Shown: piece by piece, positions 49,457 to 56,794 of the stretch | Numbering within the stretch: the first letter of the stretch is position 1 | How the letters are laid out: every line of letters begins with the position of its first letter | Assembly (NCBI GenBank): GCA_016756855.1 | Contig: JAESPD010000001.1 | Location: 62,001-126,000 of the forward strand | Origin: a gamma proteobacterium endosymbiont of Lamellibrachia anaximandri | Lineage (GTDB): Bacteria; Pseudomonadota; Gammaproteobacteria; Chromatiales; Chromatiaceae | Direction of reading: 5' to 3' | DNA: 64,000 nt | The notes under the pieces: model-generated | Databases searched by the model: none | The model's input: the letters and a program-made list of their open reading frames with translations, nothing else | What the model was told of the DNA's origin: nothing | Program-made: the position numbers and the translations under genes

Positions 49457-50089
49457 ATGAACATTAAAAACATCATTACAGGCGTCATCTGCAGCACCGC
49501 GCTGATCGCCGGTTCCGCATCTGCCGCGCTCTACGAATTCAACAATGCCGAGTGGGCTAGCTGGGTTCTGATCGACAACGATGCCGATCTGAACACTGAT
49601 CCCAATGTGTGGATCTCCACAGGCGTCAATGATCAGGGCGAGTTCAACGCCTTCTGGGAAAACAATGGCACTGGCGGCCTGGCTACGGCTGACGAGTACT
49701 CCGTTGCCTACTTCGGTGCTGATGGTGGCAGCTTTGACCTGAGCGGTTTCGACGGCATCAAGCTGAACTTTGAGAACAGCCCTGACATGACCAAACACGG
49801 CGTCGACTTCTCCCCGTGGATTCGTGATCAGGATGGCAACATCACTGAGAGTGCCGCCGCCGTTTCCGTAGAGAAGAATCACACTGGTTTCAATACCATC
49901 TCCTTCGCCAGCATTGCCGGTTTCGATGCCGCCAATATCCAGGGCATGGGTTTCAGCGTGGGTTACGACTTCAGTGATGACAATCGCACCCCCGGCCAGA
50001 TCCACGGCATAGTTCCTGAGCCTGCTTCCCTCGCCCTGATGGGCCTGGGCCTGTTGGGTCTTGGTGCTGCACGCCGCCGTAAGAGCTAA
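49457..50089 (+). CDS. PEP-CTERM protein, copy 1 of an inverted pair
   Basis: Exported acidic protein of 210 residues: signal peptide MNIKNIITGVICSTALIAGS, cleavage after SASA; a beta-rich mature part without cysteine (ALYEFNNAEWASWVLIDNDA; GADGGSFDLSGFDGIKLNFE); PEP-CTERM tag VPEPASLALMGLGLLGLGAA followed by RRRKS. Likely a substrate of an exosortase and exported with exopolysaccharide; no exosortase is in the window. The start has GGAGAG nine bases upstream. Copy 2 at 51024-51656 differs by four amino acids. Sigma-54 promoter and upstream elements suggest control by an enhancer-binding protein such as the PrsK/PrsR system known to control PEP-CTERM genes in floc-forming bacteria. Confidence 0.92.
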   Translation: MNIKNIITGVICSTALIAGSASAALYEFNNAEWASWVLIDNDADLNTDPNVWISTGVNDQGEFNAFWENNGTGGLATADEYSVAYFGADGGSFDLSGFDGIKLNFENSPDMTKHGVDFSPWIRDQDGNITESAAAVSVEKNHTGFNTISFASIAGFDAANIQGMGFSVGYDFSDDNRTPGQIHGIVPEPASLALMGLGLLGLGAARRRKS

Positions 50090-50123
50090 GCAATATCCGC
50101 TACGCTTTTTAGCGATCGAACAG

Positions 50124-50149
50124 GCCCCGCTTCGGCGGGGTTTGTTTTG
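50124..50149 (+). terminator. Terminator of PEP-CTERM copy 1
   Basis: CCCCGC TTCG GCGGGG with a stable UUCG loop followed by TTTGTTTT, 35 bases after the stop. Confidence 0.9.
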
Positions 50150-50405
50150 CCTGGAAGAAAAGTTGTCATGGGGGTCGCCTTCCCTCCTTAGTCGTTCCCT
50201 CTTAATCTGACCGAAAATCTCTTCTCTGCCAACAGCCAGCAATAAACAATCCCATCGCCTCGCCTGCGAGCAATGTGACAGGCTTATGCTAGCCGAGCAC
50301 AATGTCATGATCCGCTACAGAAGTTAGGATTAGAGGCCATATTGTGTCTTATGAAATCGAACACTGCTCAATACCAAGGTCCTGGATGACTTCTGGGTCT
50401 TGAGA

Positions 50406-50767
50406 ATGGTCACCAATCAGGCAGTCTTTTTACCAGGGGATATCTGGTAAAGGTTGATCGTGATTTGTTGCGCGACAGTCTTGAGGTGAGAAGCCCTTTT
50501 TGTGATCACTATCTGGTGGAGTTCGCCAACAGAGTGCCGACTGAATTCAAAATTCGGGACAGGGTGAAAACGTATCTGTTGAAACGGCTATTGAAGAGGC
50601 GGGCGCTGGCCGACACCGTCAGTTATGACAAGCAGGGCTTCGGTATGCCTCTGAAGCATTGGCTGAGAGTAATATCCGGGTTTCTCTCAGGAGAGGCCTC
50701 TTTCAGGCGACAGCCATCATCCCAATTGTTTGGCACTGACGCTGTTCAGCGTCTAGAGATTCAATAA
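50406..50767 (+). pseudogene. Relic of a glutamine-hydrolysing asparagine synthetase (amidotransferase)
   Basis: C-terminal fragment in two frames: MVTNQAVFLPGDI, then after a one-base shift near 50444 LVKVDRDLLRDSLEVRSPFC, DHYLVEFANRVPTEFKIR and KQGFGMPLKHWLR. This is the conserved block following the synthetase active site (LVKVDRxSMAxSLEVRxPFLDH) of AsnB-like proteins. The N-terminal glutaminase and most of the synthetase domain are missing. Exosortase-linked exopolysaccharide clusters often encode such an amidotransferase, so this may be what is left of one. It lies between the two PEP-CTERM copies; the 240 bp before it (50166-50405) hold no recognisable gene. Confidence 0.8.
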
Positions 50768-50788
50768 AACTTTTCCAAGCGCAACTAC

Positions 50789-50857
50789 GTAGGCCTGATC
50801 AAGTGTAGCGGATCGGGCGCAGGGGTTGCCGGTTCCGCTACGCTTGAACCGGCCTAC
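50789..50857. repeat. REP-like double palindrome, family A
   Basis: GTAGGCCTGATCAAGTG...GATCGGGC followed by GCCGGTTC...GAACCGGCCTAC, in the opposite unit order to most copies. Between the asparagine-synthetase relic and PEP-CTERM copy 2. Confidence 0.85.
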
Positions 50858-50961
50858 TTTAATTGTGCATTTCCCAGCAAAACTTGGCTAAGACAATACG
50901 CTGGTTTCTCTTCAGTCCTTGTGTCTCAGTGGCGAAACCACGCGCCTCAACTTTTCTTCCA

Positions 50962-50990
50962 GGCAAAACAAACCCCGCCGAAGCGGGGTC
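50962..50990 (-). terminator. Terminator of PEP-CTERM copy 2
   Basis: Same CCCCGC-TTCG-GCGGGG hairpin and T-rich tail as copy 1, with one base changed just before the stem. Confidence 0.88.
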
Positions 50991-51023
50991 TGTTCGATCG
51001 CTAAAAAGCGTAGCGGATATTGC

Positions 51024-51656
51024 TTAGCTCTTACGACGGCGTGCAGCACCAAGACCCAACAGGCCCAGGCCCATCAGGGCGAGAGTTGCAGGCTCAGGAA
51101 CTATGCCGTGGATCTGGCCGGGGGTGCGATTGTCATCACTGAAGTCGTAACCCACGCTGAAACCCATGCCCTGGATATTGGCGGCATCGAAACCGGCAAT
51201 ACTGGCGAAGGAGATGGTATTGAAACCAGTGTGATTCTTCTCTACGGAAACGACGGCGGCACTCTCAGTGATGTTGCCATCCTGATCACGAATCCACAGG
51301 GAGAAGTCAACGCCATGCTTTGTCATGTCAGAGCTGTTTTCAAAGTTCAGCTTGATGCCGTCGAAACCGCTCAGGTCAAAGCTGCCACCGTCAGCACCGA
51401 AGTAGGCGACGGAGTACTCGTCAGCCGTAGCCAGACCGCCAGTGCCATTGTTTTCCCAGAAGGCGTTGAACTCGCCCTGATCATTGACGCCTGTGGAAAT
51501 CCAGACATTGGGATCAGTGTTCAGATCGGCATCGTTGTCGATCAGAACCCAGGAAGCCCACTCGGCATTGTTGAACTCGTAGAGCGCGGCAGATGCGGAA
51601 CCGGCGATCAGCGCGGTGCTGCAGATGACGCCGGTAATGATATTTTTAATGTTCAT
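51024..51656 (-). CDS. PEP-CTERM protein, copy 2 of an inverted pair
   Basis: Same 210-residue protein as copy 1 apart from S for P and L for P in the segment around DMTKHGVDF, AAVV for AAAV, and PEPAT for PEPAS. Signal peptide, acidic beta-rich body and C-terminal PEP tag with membrane helix and RRRKS are intact, so both copies appear functional. The sequence upstream of the ATG is different from copy 1 and the Shine-Dalgarno is weaker (AGCGAGATTAATAG), so translation may differ. It has its own sigma-54 promoter and TGTCGG elements in the same geometry. Confidence 0.92.
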   Translation of the reverse strand: MNIKNIITGVICSTALIAGSASAALYEFNNAEWASWVLIDNDADLNTDPNVWISTGVNDQGEFNAFWENNGTGGLATADEYSVAYFGADGGSFDLSGFDGIKLNFENSSDMTKHGVDFSLWIRDQDGNITESAAVVSVEKNHTGFNTISFASIAGFDAANIQGMGFSVGYDFSDDNRTPGQIHGIVPEPATLALMGLGLLGLGAARRRKS

Positions 51657-51713
51657 CTATTAATCTCGCTTTATTTATTTTTGAGTAGTCACAAAATGTT
51701 GCAAATGGTTATA

Positions 51714-51729
51714 TGCAGGTCCTGTGCCA
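51714..51729 (-). promoter_or_regulatory. Sigma-54 promoter of PEP-CTERM copy 2
   Basis: On the minus strand TGGCACAGGACCTGCA: TGGCAC-N5-CTGCA with GG and GC ten bases apart, 57 bp before the ATG. Confidence 0.75.
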
Positions 51730-51793
51730 GTCTTTCTAATTCATTGTTATTTATGATAATTAATTAATTTTGTGAATTTTTATTACGACTGAC

Positions 51794-51810
51794 TGTAAAA
51801 AGGCCCGACA
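51794..51810 (-). promoter_or_regulatory. Proximal upstream activating element, PEP-CTERM copy 2
   Basis: On the minus strand TGTCGGGCCTTTTTACA, 65 bp upstream of the sigma-54 promoter, exactly the distance seen at copy 1. Confidence 0.65.
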
Positions 51811-51936
51811 GAGCGGAACTTTAAATGTGCCTGCCTGCTGTTGCGCTATGTTATTGTTAATTATGTGATTTATGGCATTGGCAGGCGAACTGCTTTGGCG
51901 CAGCAGACATTTTTGTGAACCAGTTCCGTAACAGGG

Positions 51937-51971
51937 TGTTAAAAATCCCGACAGTGTGAAAACCCCCGGAT
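51937..51971 (-). promoter_or_regulatory. Distal upstream activating elements, PEP-CTERM copy 2
   Basis: On the minus strand TGTCGGGATTTTTAACA (51937-51953), 208 bp before the sigma-54 promoter, with a weaker neighbour CCGGGGGTTTTCACA (within 51955-51971). The 340-bp gap 51657-51996 otherwise has no gene. Confidence 0.6.
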
Positions 51972-51996
51972 CAATTTTGCTGGCGGCAGATGGAAA

Positions 51997-53256
51997 TCAA
52001 CTGTTAAGTAGCGCCTGGGCGCCGACAATCTGGTCGGCGGCATTTTCCAGAATCTGGATGCTCAGTTCAGGGGTGAGATCGCCGATATCGAGTTTTTGAA
52101 ATGCAGGCACCTTATCGAGGGTCGGCAGGGTTTTCATTTCCGGTGTGCCGATGTAACTATGGAGTTGCGCGACAATCACCAGATCAGTGTAGTCAGCTTC
52201 ATCAGTGTGCTCTCTGGTCCACTCCTCGGCCTCTCGAGTAACGACAACCAGATCCTCAAGGAATCCCCAAGCGGTCAGGATGTGGCATCCGATCACTCCG
52301 CGCATATCCTTCATCACCTGTTCCAACTGCAGCTCGTTGTTGGCGATTTCAGGAAAATTCTCTGCATAACTCAGGATGGCCACTTCACCTATGTCGTGCA
52401 GAAGCCCCGCCAGTAATGCGTGTTCCGGATTGAAACGTCGTGAAAGTTTGGCCAGTACGAAGCAGATGCCTGCCACCTGGGTACTGTGCTTCCATAGTTT
52501 ACGCATCTGATCCTGCAGCACTCTGGAGTGTGCTTTGAAGAGTTCGCGCAGGGCAAAGGTGAGAACCAGCTTGTGCGTGGTGGTGTTTCCCAGGCGGATG
52601 ATGGCGGCAGTGCAACTGGCGGAGGGTGACAGGCCGACATAGAGCGCACTGTTCGCTGCACGGATCAGTTTTGTGGTGATAACCGGGTCGGTCTGGATTA
52701 TCTTGGCCAAGTGCTCGGCATCCGTATCCTCGTCTTCGATAGCGCACCCGACTTTGATGGCAACATCTGGCAGACTGGGAAGGATCAGCCGGTCGTTTTG
52801 CAGATCCGTCAGCAGTGCCTGAGAGAGACGGTTTTCTGTTTCGCCTTTTTCGTATTGGCCGGTGAGGGATGAGAGCTCTTCACTTGCCAGGGTTTCAAGG
52901 CTGTCATTGGTCAAGCCGTCCAGGAGACGGTTGTCGATGAGAAAATATACGACAGGTGTCACTACGGTGACATCGTACTGTCTGGGAATCAGATGAGCGA
53001 TCGGGTTCATCGCCTGAACTGAACCGGCTTCGATCTCAGAGATGTGGCCATCGGCGGTTTCCAGTTTTACCCGGCCTTTTAGCAGATAGAGGCTGAAGGC
53101 GTCCCTGGACCCCATCGATAGGAGTTTCCTGCCACGGATCTCTGTTCGCAGATGGAGCGCATGGGAGAGCAGTTTCAGCTGATCTTCACTTAGCCCCTCC
53201 ATGGGATGGAGCTTGCCAAGAAGTTCGGCTGGTGGATGTTGGCCGGTTACTGCCAT
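51997..53256 (-). CDS. HDOD domain protein with N-terminal cyclic-nucleotide-binding-like domain
   Basis: Cytoplasmic regulator of 419 residues. The first 130 residues form a cNMP-binding-like beta-barrel (GRKLLSMGSRDAFSLYLLKG then RVKLETADGHISEIEAGSV) but without a clear phosphate-binding cassette. The HDOD domain (about 155-360) has LPSLPDVAIKVGCAIEDED, RAANSALYVGLSPSASCTAA, IIRLGNTTTHKLVLTFALRE and HALLAGLLHDIGEVAIL. HDOD proteins take part in signalling linked to motility, c-di-GMP or stress and usually lack phosphodiesterase activity. Role here is unknown. Confidence 0.87.
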   Translation of the reverse strand: MAVTGQHPPAELLGKLHPMEGLSEDQLKLLSHALHLRTEIRGRKLLSMGSRDAFSLYLLKGRVKLETADGHISEIEAGSVQAMNPIAHLIPRQYDVTVVTPVVYFLIDNRLLDGLTNDSLETLASEELSSLTGQYEKGETENRLSQALLTDLQNDRLILPSLPDVAIKVGCAIEDEDTDAEHLAKIIQTDPVITTKLIRAANSALYVGLSPSASCTAAIIRLGNTTTHKLVLTFALRELFKAHSRVLQDQMRKLWKHSTQVAGICFVLAKLSRRFNPEHALLAGLLHDIGEVAILSYAENFPEIANNELQLEQVMKDMRGVIGCHILTAWGFLEDLVVVTREAEEWTREHTDEADYTDLVIVAQLHSYIGTPEMKTLPTLDKVPAFQKLDIGDLTPELSIQILENAADQIVGAQALLNS

Positions 53257-53278
53257 GGCATCGTATCGTTTGTTAAGC

Positions 53279-54259
53279 TCAGCAGCCGCACTTGGGTGCC
53301 GGTTGTTGGTGGAGTTGCAGCGTTCCGACCAGCCGGTCCACCGAGGGCAGATCGTGCCGCTCTAGATATGCCTCGATGCCGCTATTGATCTTGCTGCAGA
53401 TCAGCGGATCGTAGAAGAGCGCTGTACCAATACCTACGGCGCTGGCCCCGGCGATAATGAATTCAATGGCGTCTTCCGGCGTGGTGATGCCGCCCTGTCC
53501 GATTATCGGGATATTGTGATCCCGGCAGACCTGATAGACCTGGTGGACCTTGAGCAGGGCAACTGGTTTGATGGCAGGGCCGGAGAGACCGCCCTGATTG
53601 TTGCCGATGACCGGTGTGCGGCTTTCGATGTCGATGGCCATACCCATCAGGGTGTTGATCACCGAGAAGGCGTCGCTGCCTGCCTCGATGCAGCCCTTTG
53701 CGTTGCCGGCGATGTCGGTCTGATTGGGTGAGAGCTTGATGATCAGTGGTTTGTTGGTGGCCTTGCGGCAGGTCTCCACAACTCGGGCGGACATGGCGGG
53801 ATCGTTGCCGAAGGCGACGCCGCCCTCCTTTACGTTGGGGCAGGAGATGTTGATCTCCATGGCGTCGATGGGGGAGTCATCGAAGCGCCGCGTGACCTCG
53901 TGATACTCCTCCACCGAAGAGCCTGAGACATTGGCGATGAAGCGGGTTTCGCTGAAATCGAGGCTGGGCAGGATCTCATTCACCACCTTGTCCACCCCGG
54001 GATTTTGCAGGCCGATGGCGTTGAGCATGCCGGCAGGTGTTTCGTAGACCCGGTGAGGCCGATTGCCGGGGCGGGGTTCCAGGGTCGTGCCCTTGAGGCA
54101 GACTGCACCGGCGTCGCGGTTGCTAAAACCTTTGACTCGCGTGTACTCTTCGCCAAAACCGACACAGCCGGAGAGCAGCACGATTGGGGTGCTGAAAGGC
54201 ATGCCGCAGAACTCTATCGCCAGGGGGGATGGGTCAGTTTGGGTCATCGTCACTTGCAT
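53279..54259 (-). CDS. pyrD: Dihydroorotate dehydrogenase, class 1B-type catalytic subunit
   Basis: FMN enzyme oxidising dihydroorotate to orotate in pyrimidine synthesis. The 326 residues show the class 1 cysteine catalytic loop in AMEINISCPNVKEGGVAFG, plus KLSPNQTDIAGNAKGCIEAG, INTLMGMAIDIESRTP, GGLSGPAIKPVALLKVHQVY and the phosphate loop GQGGITTPEDAIEFIIAGAS. Class 1B enzymes usually need PyrK (FAD/2Fe-2S); no pyrK is next to it, and gammaproteobacteria typically have the membrane class 2 enzyme. The cysteine-rich tail APKCGC is unusual. It may instead serve as a PreA-like dihydropyrimidine dehydrogenase subunit, but the sequence favours PyrD. Confidence 0.82.
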   Translation of the reverse strand: MQVTMTQTDPSPLAIEFCGMPFSTPIVLLSGCVGFGEEYTRVKGFSNRDAGAVCLKGTTLEPRPGNRPHRVYETPAGMLNAIGLQNPGVDKVVNEILPSLDFSETRFIANVSGSSVEEYHEVTRRFDDSPIDAMEINISCPNVKEGGVAFGNDPAMSARVVETCRKATNKPLIIKLSPNQTDIAGNAKGCIEAGSDAFSVINTLMGMAIDIESRTPVIGNNQGGLSGPAIKPVALLKVHQVYQVCRDHNIPIIGQGGITTPEDAIEFIIAGASAVGIGTALFYDPLICSKINSGIEAYLERHDLPSVDRLVGTLQLHQQPAPKCGC

Positions 54260-54290
54260 CTGTTTCTAACTTGAGGTCACACGGAGCAGA

Positions 54291-54755
54291 ATGTTCCACA
54301 TTGTTCTATACGAACCGGAGATTCCACCAAACACCGGTAATATCATACGCCTCTGTGCAAATAGCGGTAGCCATTTGCATCTGATCCACCCGCTGGGTTT
54401 CGAACTCGACGACAAGCGCCTGCGCCGGGCCGGACTCGATTACCATGAGTGGGCGGAGTTGCAGGAGCACGCTTCGCTGCAGGCCTTCCTGCAGAAGGTT
54501 GCTCCAAGCCGTCTTTTTGCCTGTACAACCAAGGGTAGGCGTGCCTACGTCGATGTCGGGTTTGCACCGGGCGATGCCCTGCTCTTTGGGCCGGAAAGTC
54601 GCGGCCTGCCACAGCCACTGCTGGATGAACTGGACGATTCAAACCTGTTGCGTATCCCGATGCAACCGCAAAATCGCAGTCTCAATCTCTCCAGCGCCGT
54701 TGCCATTATCCTTTACGAGGCGTGGAGACAGCAGGGTTTTGACGGGGCTGTATAA
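54291..54755 (+). CDS. trmL: tRNA (cytidine/uridine-34-2'-O)-methyltransferase TrmL
   Basis: SPOUT-fold methyltransferase of 154 residues modifying the wobble ribose of tRNA-Leu. Signatures: [40 protein letters not shown] and the knot region [14 protein letters not shown]...[20 protein letters not shown]. Length and motifs are canonical. Convergent with gpsA, only 3 bp apart; divergent from pyrD with a 31-bp gap. Confidence 0.96.
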   Translation: MFHIVLYEPEIPPNTGNIIRLCANSGSHLHLIHPLGFELDDKRLRRAGLDYHEWAELQEHASLQAFLQKVAPSRLFACTTKGRRAYVDVGFAPGDALLFGPESRGLPQPLLDELDDSNLLRIPMQPQNRSLNLSSAVAIILYEAWRQQGFDGAV

Positions 54756-54758
54756 AAG

Positions 54759-55775
54759 CTAGTCCTCAGCCCTCTGGCGCCGGTCGAGCAGGCTGTGAAC
54801 CGCCTCCTTCGGTGGCAAACCTTCATAGAGCACCTTGTAGACATGCTCCGAGATCGGCATCTCAACGTCCATCTTGCGGGCAAGCTGGCTGACTTCGTAG
54901 GCGGTCTGTACGCCCTCCACTTCCTGGCCGATCTCTACTTTTGCCTGCTCGATGGTCAGGCCACGGGCGAGGGCGAGCCCCATGCGCCGATTGCGCGATT
55001 GGTTGTCGGTGCAGGTGAGTACCAGGTCGCCGAGGCCAGCCAGTCCCATGAAGGTTTCCGTCTTGCCCCCGAGGGACTGGCCAAGTCGCATGACCTCTGA
55101 GAGACCGCGGGTAATCAGTGCGGCACGGGTATTGGCGCCGAAACCGAGGCCGTCCGCAATGCCGGCGGCAATGGCCAATACATTCTTGCTGGCGCCGCCG
55201 ACCTGTACGCCGGTGATGTCATGACTGGTGTAGGCGCGAAACCAGGATGCGTGCAGATAGGCAGCGACTCTCTCTGCATGGGCGCTGGATTCCGAAGCAA
55301 CGGTGACCGCCGTGGGCAGGCCGCGGGCGACTTCGCCGGCAAAGGTGGGACCCGATATGACCGCAAGTTCGGGGCGCTGCAGGATATCGCCGGCGACATC
55401 GGAGAGCAGGCGCTGGGTGCCGGGCTCGAAACCCTTGGTAGCCCAGGAGACGCCGACGCTAGGCGCCAGCAGCGGGGCAATGGTCTGCACGACAGAACTG
55501 AAGGCATGGCTTGGCACAGCCACCAGCACTTCGGATACCCCGGACAGCGCCTTGTTGAGATCGGTTTCCGGTCTCAGAGATTCAGGAAAGGGAATATCGG
55601 GCAGAAATTGGTGGTTCTGGCGATCCTGCTGCAGGCGTTCGATCTCTTCGTGGATGTGTCCCCAGAGTCGCACATCATACTGATTGTGGCTGAGCAGGAT
55701 GGCCAGGGCCGTGCCCCAGGATCCTGCCCCCAGTACGGCGATGGCGGTGTCTGATGGCCTAATGGGTTTTGCCAC
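54759..55775 (-). CDS. gpsA: Glycerol-3-phosphate dehydrogenase [NAD(P)+]
   Basis: Cytosolic enzyme making glycerol-3-phosphate for phospholipids. From the GTG at 55775 it has 338 residues, like E. coli GpsA. NAD-binding motif IAVLGAGSWGTALAILLSHN; GVSWATKGFEPGTQRLLSDV; substrate and catalytic segments GASKNVLAIAAGIADGLGFG and GLAGLGDLVLTCTDNQSRNR. The GTG has GGAAAG upstream and leads directly into the motif; in-frame ATGs upstream lie inside secB. It overlaps secB by 17 bases; the order secB-gpsA is typical of gammaproteobacteria. Confidence 0.96.
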   Translation of the reverse strand: MAKPIRPSDTAIAVLGAGSWGTALAILLSHNQYDVRLWGHIHEEIERLQQDRQNHQFLPDIPFPESLRPETDLNKALSGVSEVLVAVPSHAFSSVVQTIAPLLAPSVGVSWATKGFEPGTQRLLSDVAGDILQRPELAVISGPTFAGEVARGLPTAVTVASESSAHAERVAAYLHASWFRAYTSHDITGVQVGGASKNVLAIAAGIADGLGFGANTRAALITRGLSEVMRLGQSLGGKTETFMGLAGLGDLVLTCTDNQSRNRRMGLALARGLTIEQAKVEIGQEVEGVQTAYEVSQLARKMDVEMPISEHVYKVLYEGLPPKEAVHSLLDRRQRAED

Positions 55776-56238
55776 TGTCGCTTTCCGCCATCTTTTTGGC
55801 CAGCTCCTGCTGGTGCTGGGCATAGAGGGCATCGAAATTGACAGGCTGCAGGATCATCTGCGGGAAACTGCCCTTGGTAACCAAGTCGGAGATCGCTTCA
55901 CGCACATAGGGGAAGAGCAGGTTGGGGCAGTAAGAGCCGACAACCGCGCCCATCTCCTGATCCGAAAAGCCGCTGATGGAGAAGATTCCCGCTTGCTGCA
56001 CTTCCGCGAGATAGGCTGTCTGCTCGCCGACCTTGGTGGTTACGGTAACATTGAGAACGACTTCATAGACGTTCTCACTCAAGGTGTTGACCTCGGTATT
56101 CATGTTGACGTTGGTCTCCGGCTTCCACTCCTGCTGGAAGACGGACGGAGAGTTCGGCGTTTCAAAAGAGACGTCTTTCAGATAGATGCGTTGTATAGAG
56201 AGCTCTCGGTTCGGCTGCTCTTGTTTCGCTTCGGACAT
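55759..56238 (-). CDS. secB: Protein-export chaperone SecB
   Basis: Tetrameric chaperone that delivers unfolded preproteins to SecA. The 159 residues contain IQRIYLKDVSFETPNSPSVF, NTLSENVYEVVLNVTVTTKV and the conserved GSYCPNLLFPYVREAISDLV and GSFPQMILQPVNFDALYAQ. It lies between a rhodanese gene and gpsA on the same strand; this order (rhodanese-secB-gpsA) is widely conserved. Confidence 0.97.
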   Translation of the reverse strand: MSEAKQEQPNRELSIQRIYLKDVSFETPNSPSVFQQEWKPETNVNMNTEVNTLSENVYEVVLNVTVTTKVGEQTAYLAEVQQAGIFSISGFSDQEMGAVVGSYCPNLLFPYVREAISDLVTKGSFPQMILQPVNFDALYAQHQQELAKKMAESDSGKTH

Positions 56239-56268
56239 GGTGCTGATTCCTTCGTATTCGTGAATAAA

Positions 56269-56691
56269 TTATTTTTTGCGCGTTATCGGCAGGTTGGCGC
56301 TCTGCCACGCCAGGATGCCGCCGCGCAGATTAAAAGCCTGTTCAAACCCAGCTTTGCGCAGTGTTTGGCAAGCGCCTGCGGATTGGGCGCCGGAGCGGCA
56401 GCTGACGATGATCGGCTGATCCTTGTGTTTTTCCAGAGAACCAAGCTGGTTGGCAAAACCGTTCATGGGAATGTTGATCGCGTTGATGATATGACCTTTG
56501 TGGAAATCGGCGGTGGGACGAACGTCAAGCACCACCGCATCCTGATGGTTGATCATCACGGTGGCGCTGGTCGGATCCACGGAGCCCTTGTTGCCCTGCA
56601 GCAGGTTATGGACCAGTAGCCCACCAACCGCCAACAGTGCCAGCACCAGGATCAAGTGGTTGGTGGAGAACTCGATGAGTTGTTGCAGCAT
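56269..56691 (-). CDS. Membrane-anchored rhodanese-like sulfurtransferase
   Basis: Protein of 140 residues with one N-terminal membrane helix (LILVLALLAVGGLLVHNLL) and a rhodanese domain (about 40-138). AVVLDVRPTADFHKGHIINA is the first conserved block and IIVSCRSGAQSAGACQTL holds the active-site loop with catalytic cysteine Cys98. It would handle persulfide sulfur at the membrane, related to YibN of E. coli which is encoded at the same place before secB. An ArsR regulator lies just upstream on the same strand. Confidence 0.9.
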   Translation of the reverse strand: MLQQLIEFSTNHLILVLALLAVGGLLVHNLLQGNKGSVDPTSATVMINHQDAVVLDVRPTADFHKGHIINAINIPMNGFANQLGSLEKHKDQPIIVSCRSGAQSAGACQTLRKAGFEQAFNLRGGILAWQSANLPITRKK

Positions 56692-56752
56692 TCAGGGGCC
56701 TCTATATAAACCAGAAAGAGTTTGGAAAGTTGGGAAGTGTATAACAGGAACA

Positions 56753-56774
56753 AGCTCCGGGGTAACCCGGAGCT
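56753..56774 (-). terminator. Hairpin between the ArsR and rhodanese genes
   Basis: Perfect 9-bp stem AGCTCCGGG / CCCGGAGCT with a four-base loop, followed on the minus strand by TTGTTCCTGTT, a weak T-tract. It is an attenuator or terminator after the ArsR gene. Confidence 0.55.
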
Positions 56775-56794
56775 CAAAAACATGGCAAGAAGTG

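Larger units (their letters stand above)
49457..50165 (+). repeat. Left arm of a 709-bp inverted duplication
   Basis: Matches 50948-51656 in reverse complement over its whole length with a few scattered substitutions and no length change. It begins exactly at the A of the ATG and ends 16 bases after the terminator. Sequence on either side is unrelated apart from short promoter motifs. Confidence 0.95.
50948..51656 (-). repeat. Right arm of the 709-bp inverted duplication
   Basis: Reverse complement of 49457-50165. The two arms are separated by 782 bp containing the amidotransferase relic and one REP-like element. Recombination between the arms would invert this interval. Confidence 0.95.

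Noticed and set aside
49442-50308. Open frames antisense to both PEP-CTERM copies (also 50919-51767)
   Set aside because: They look conserved with each other only because the underlying DNA is duplicated; no start signals or motifs.
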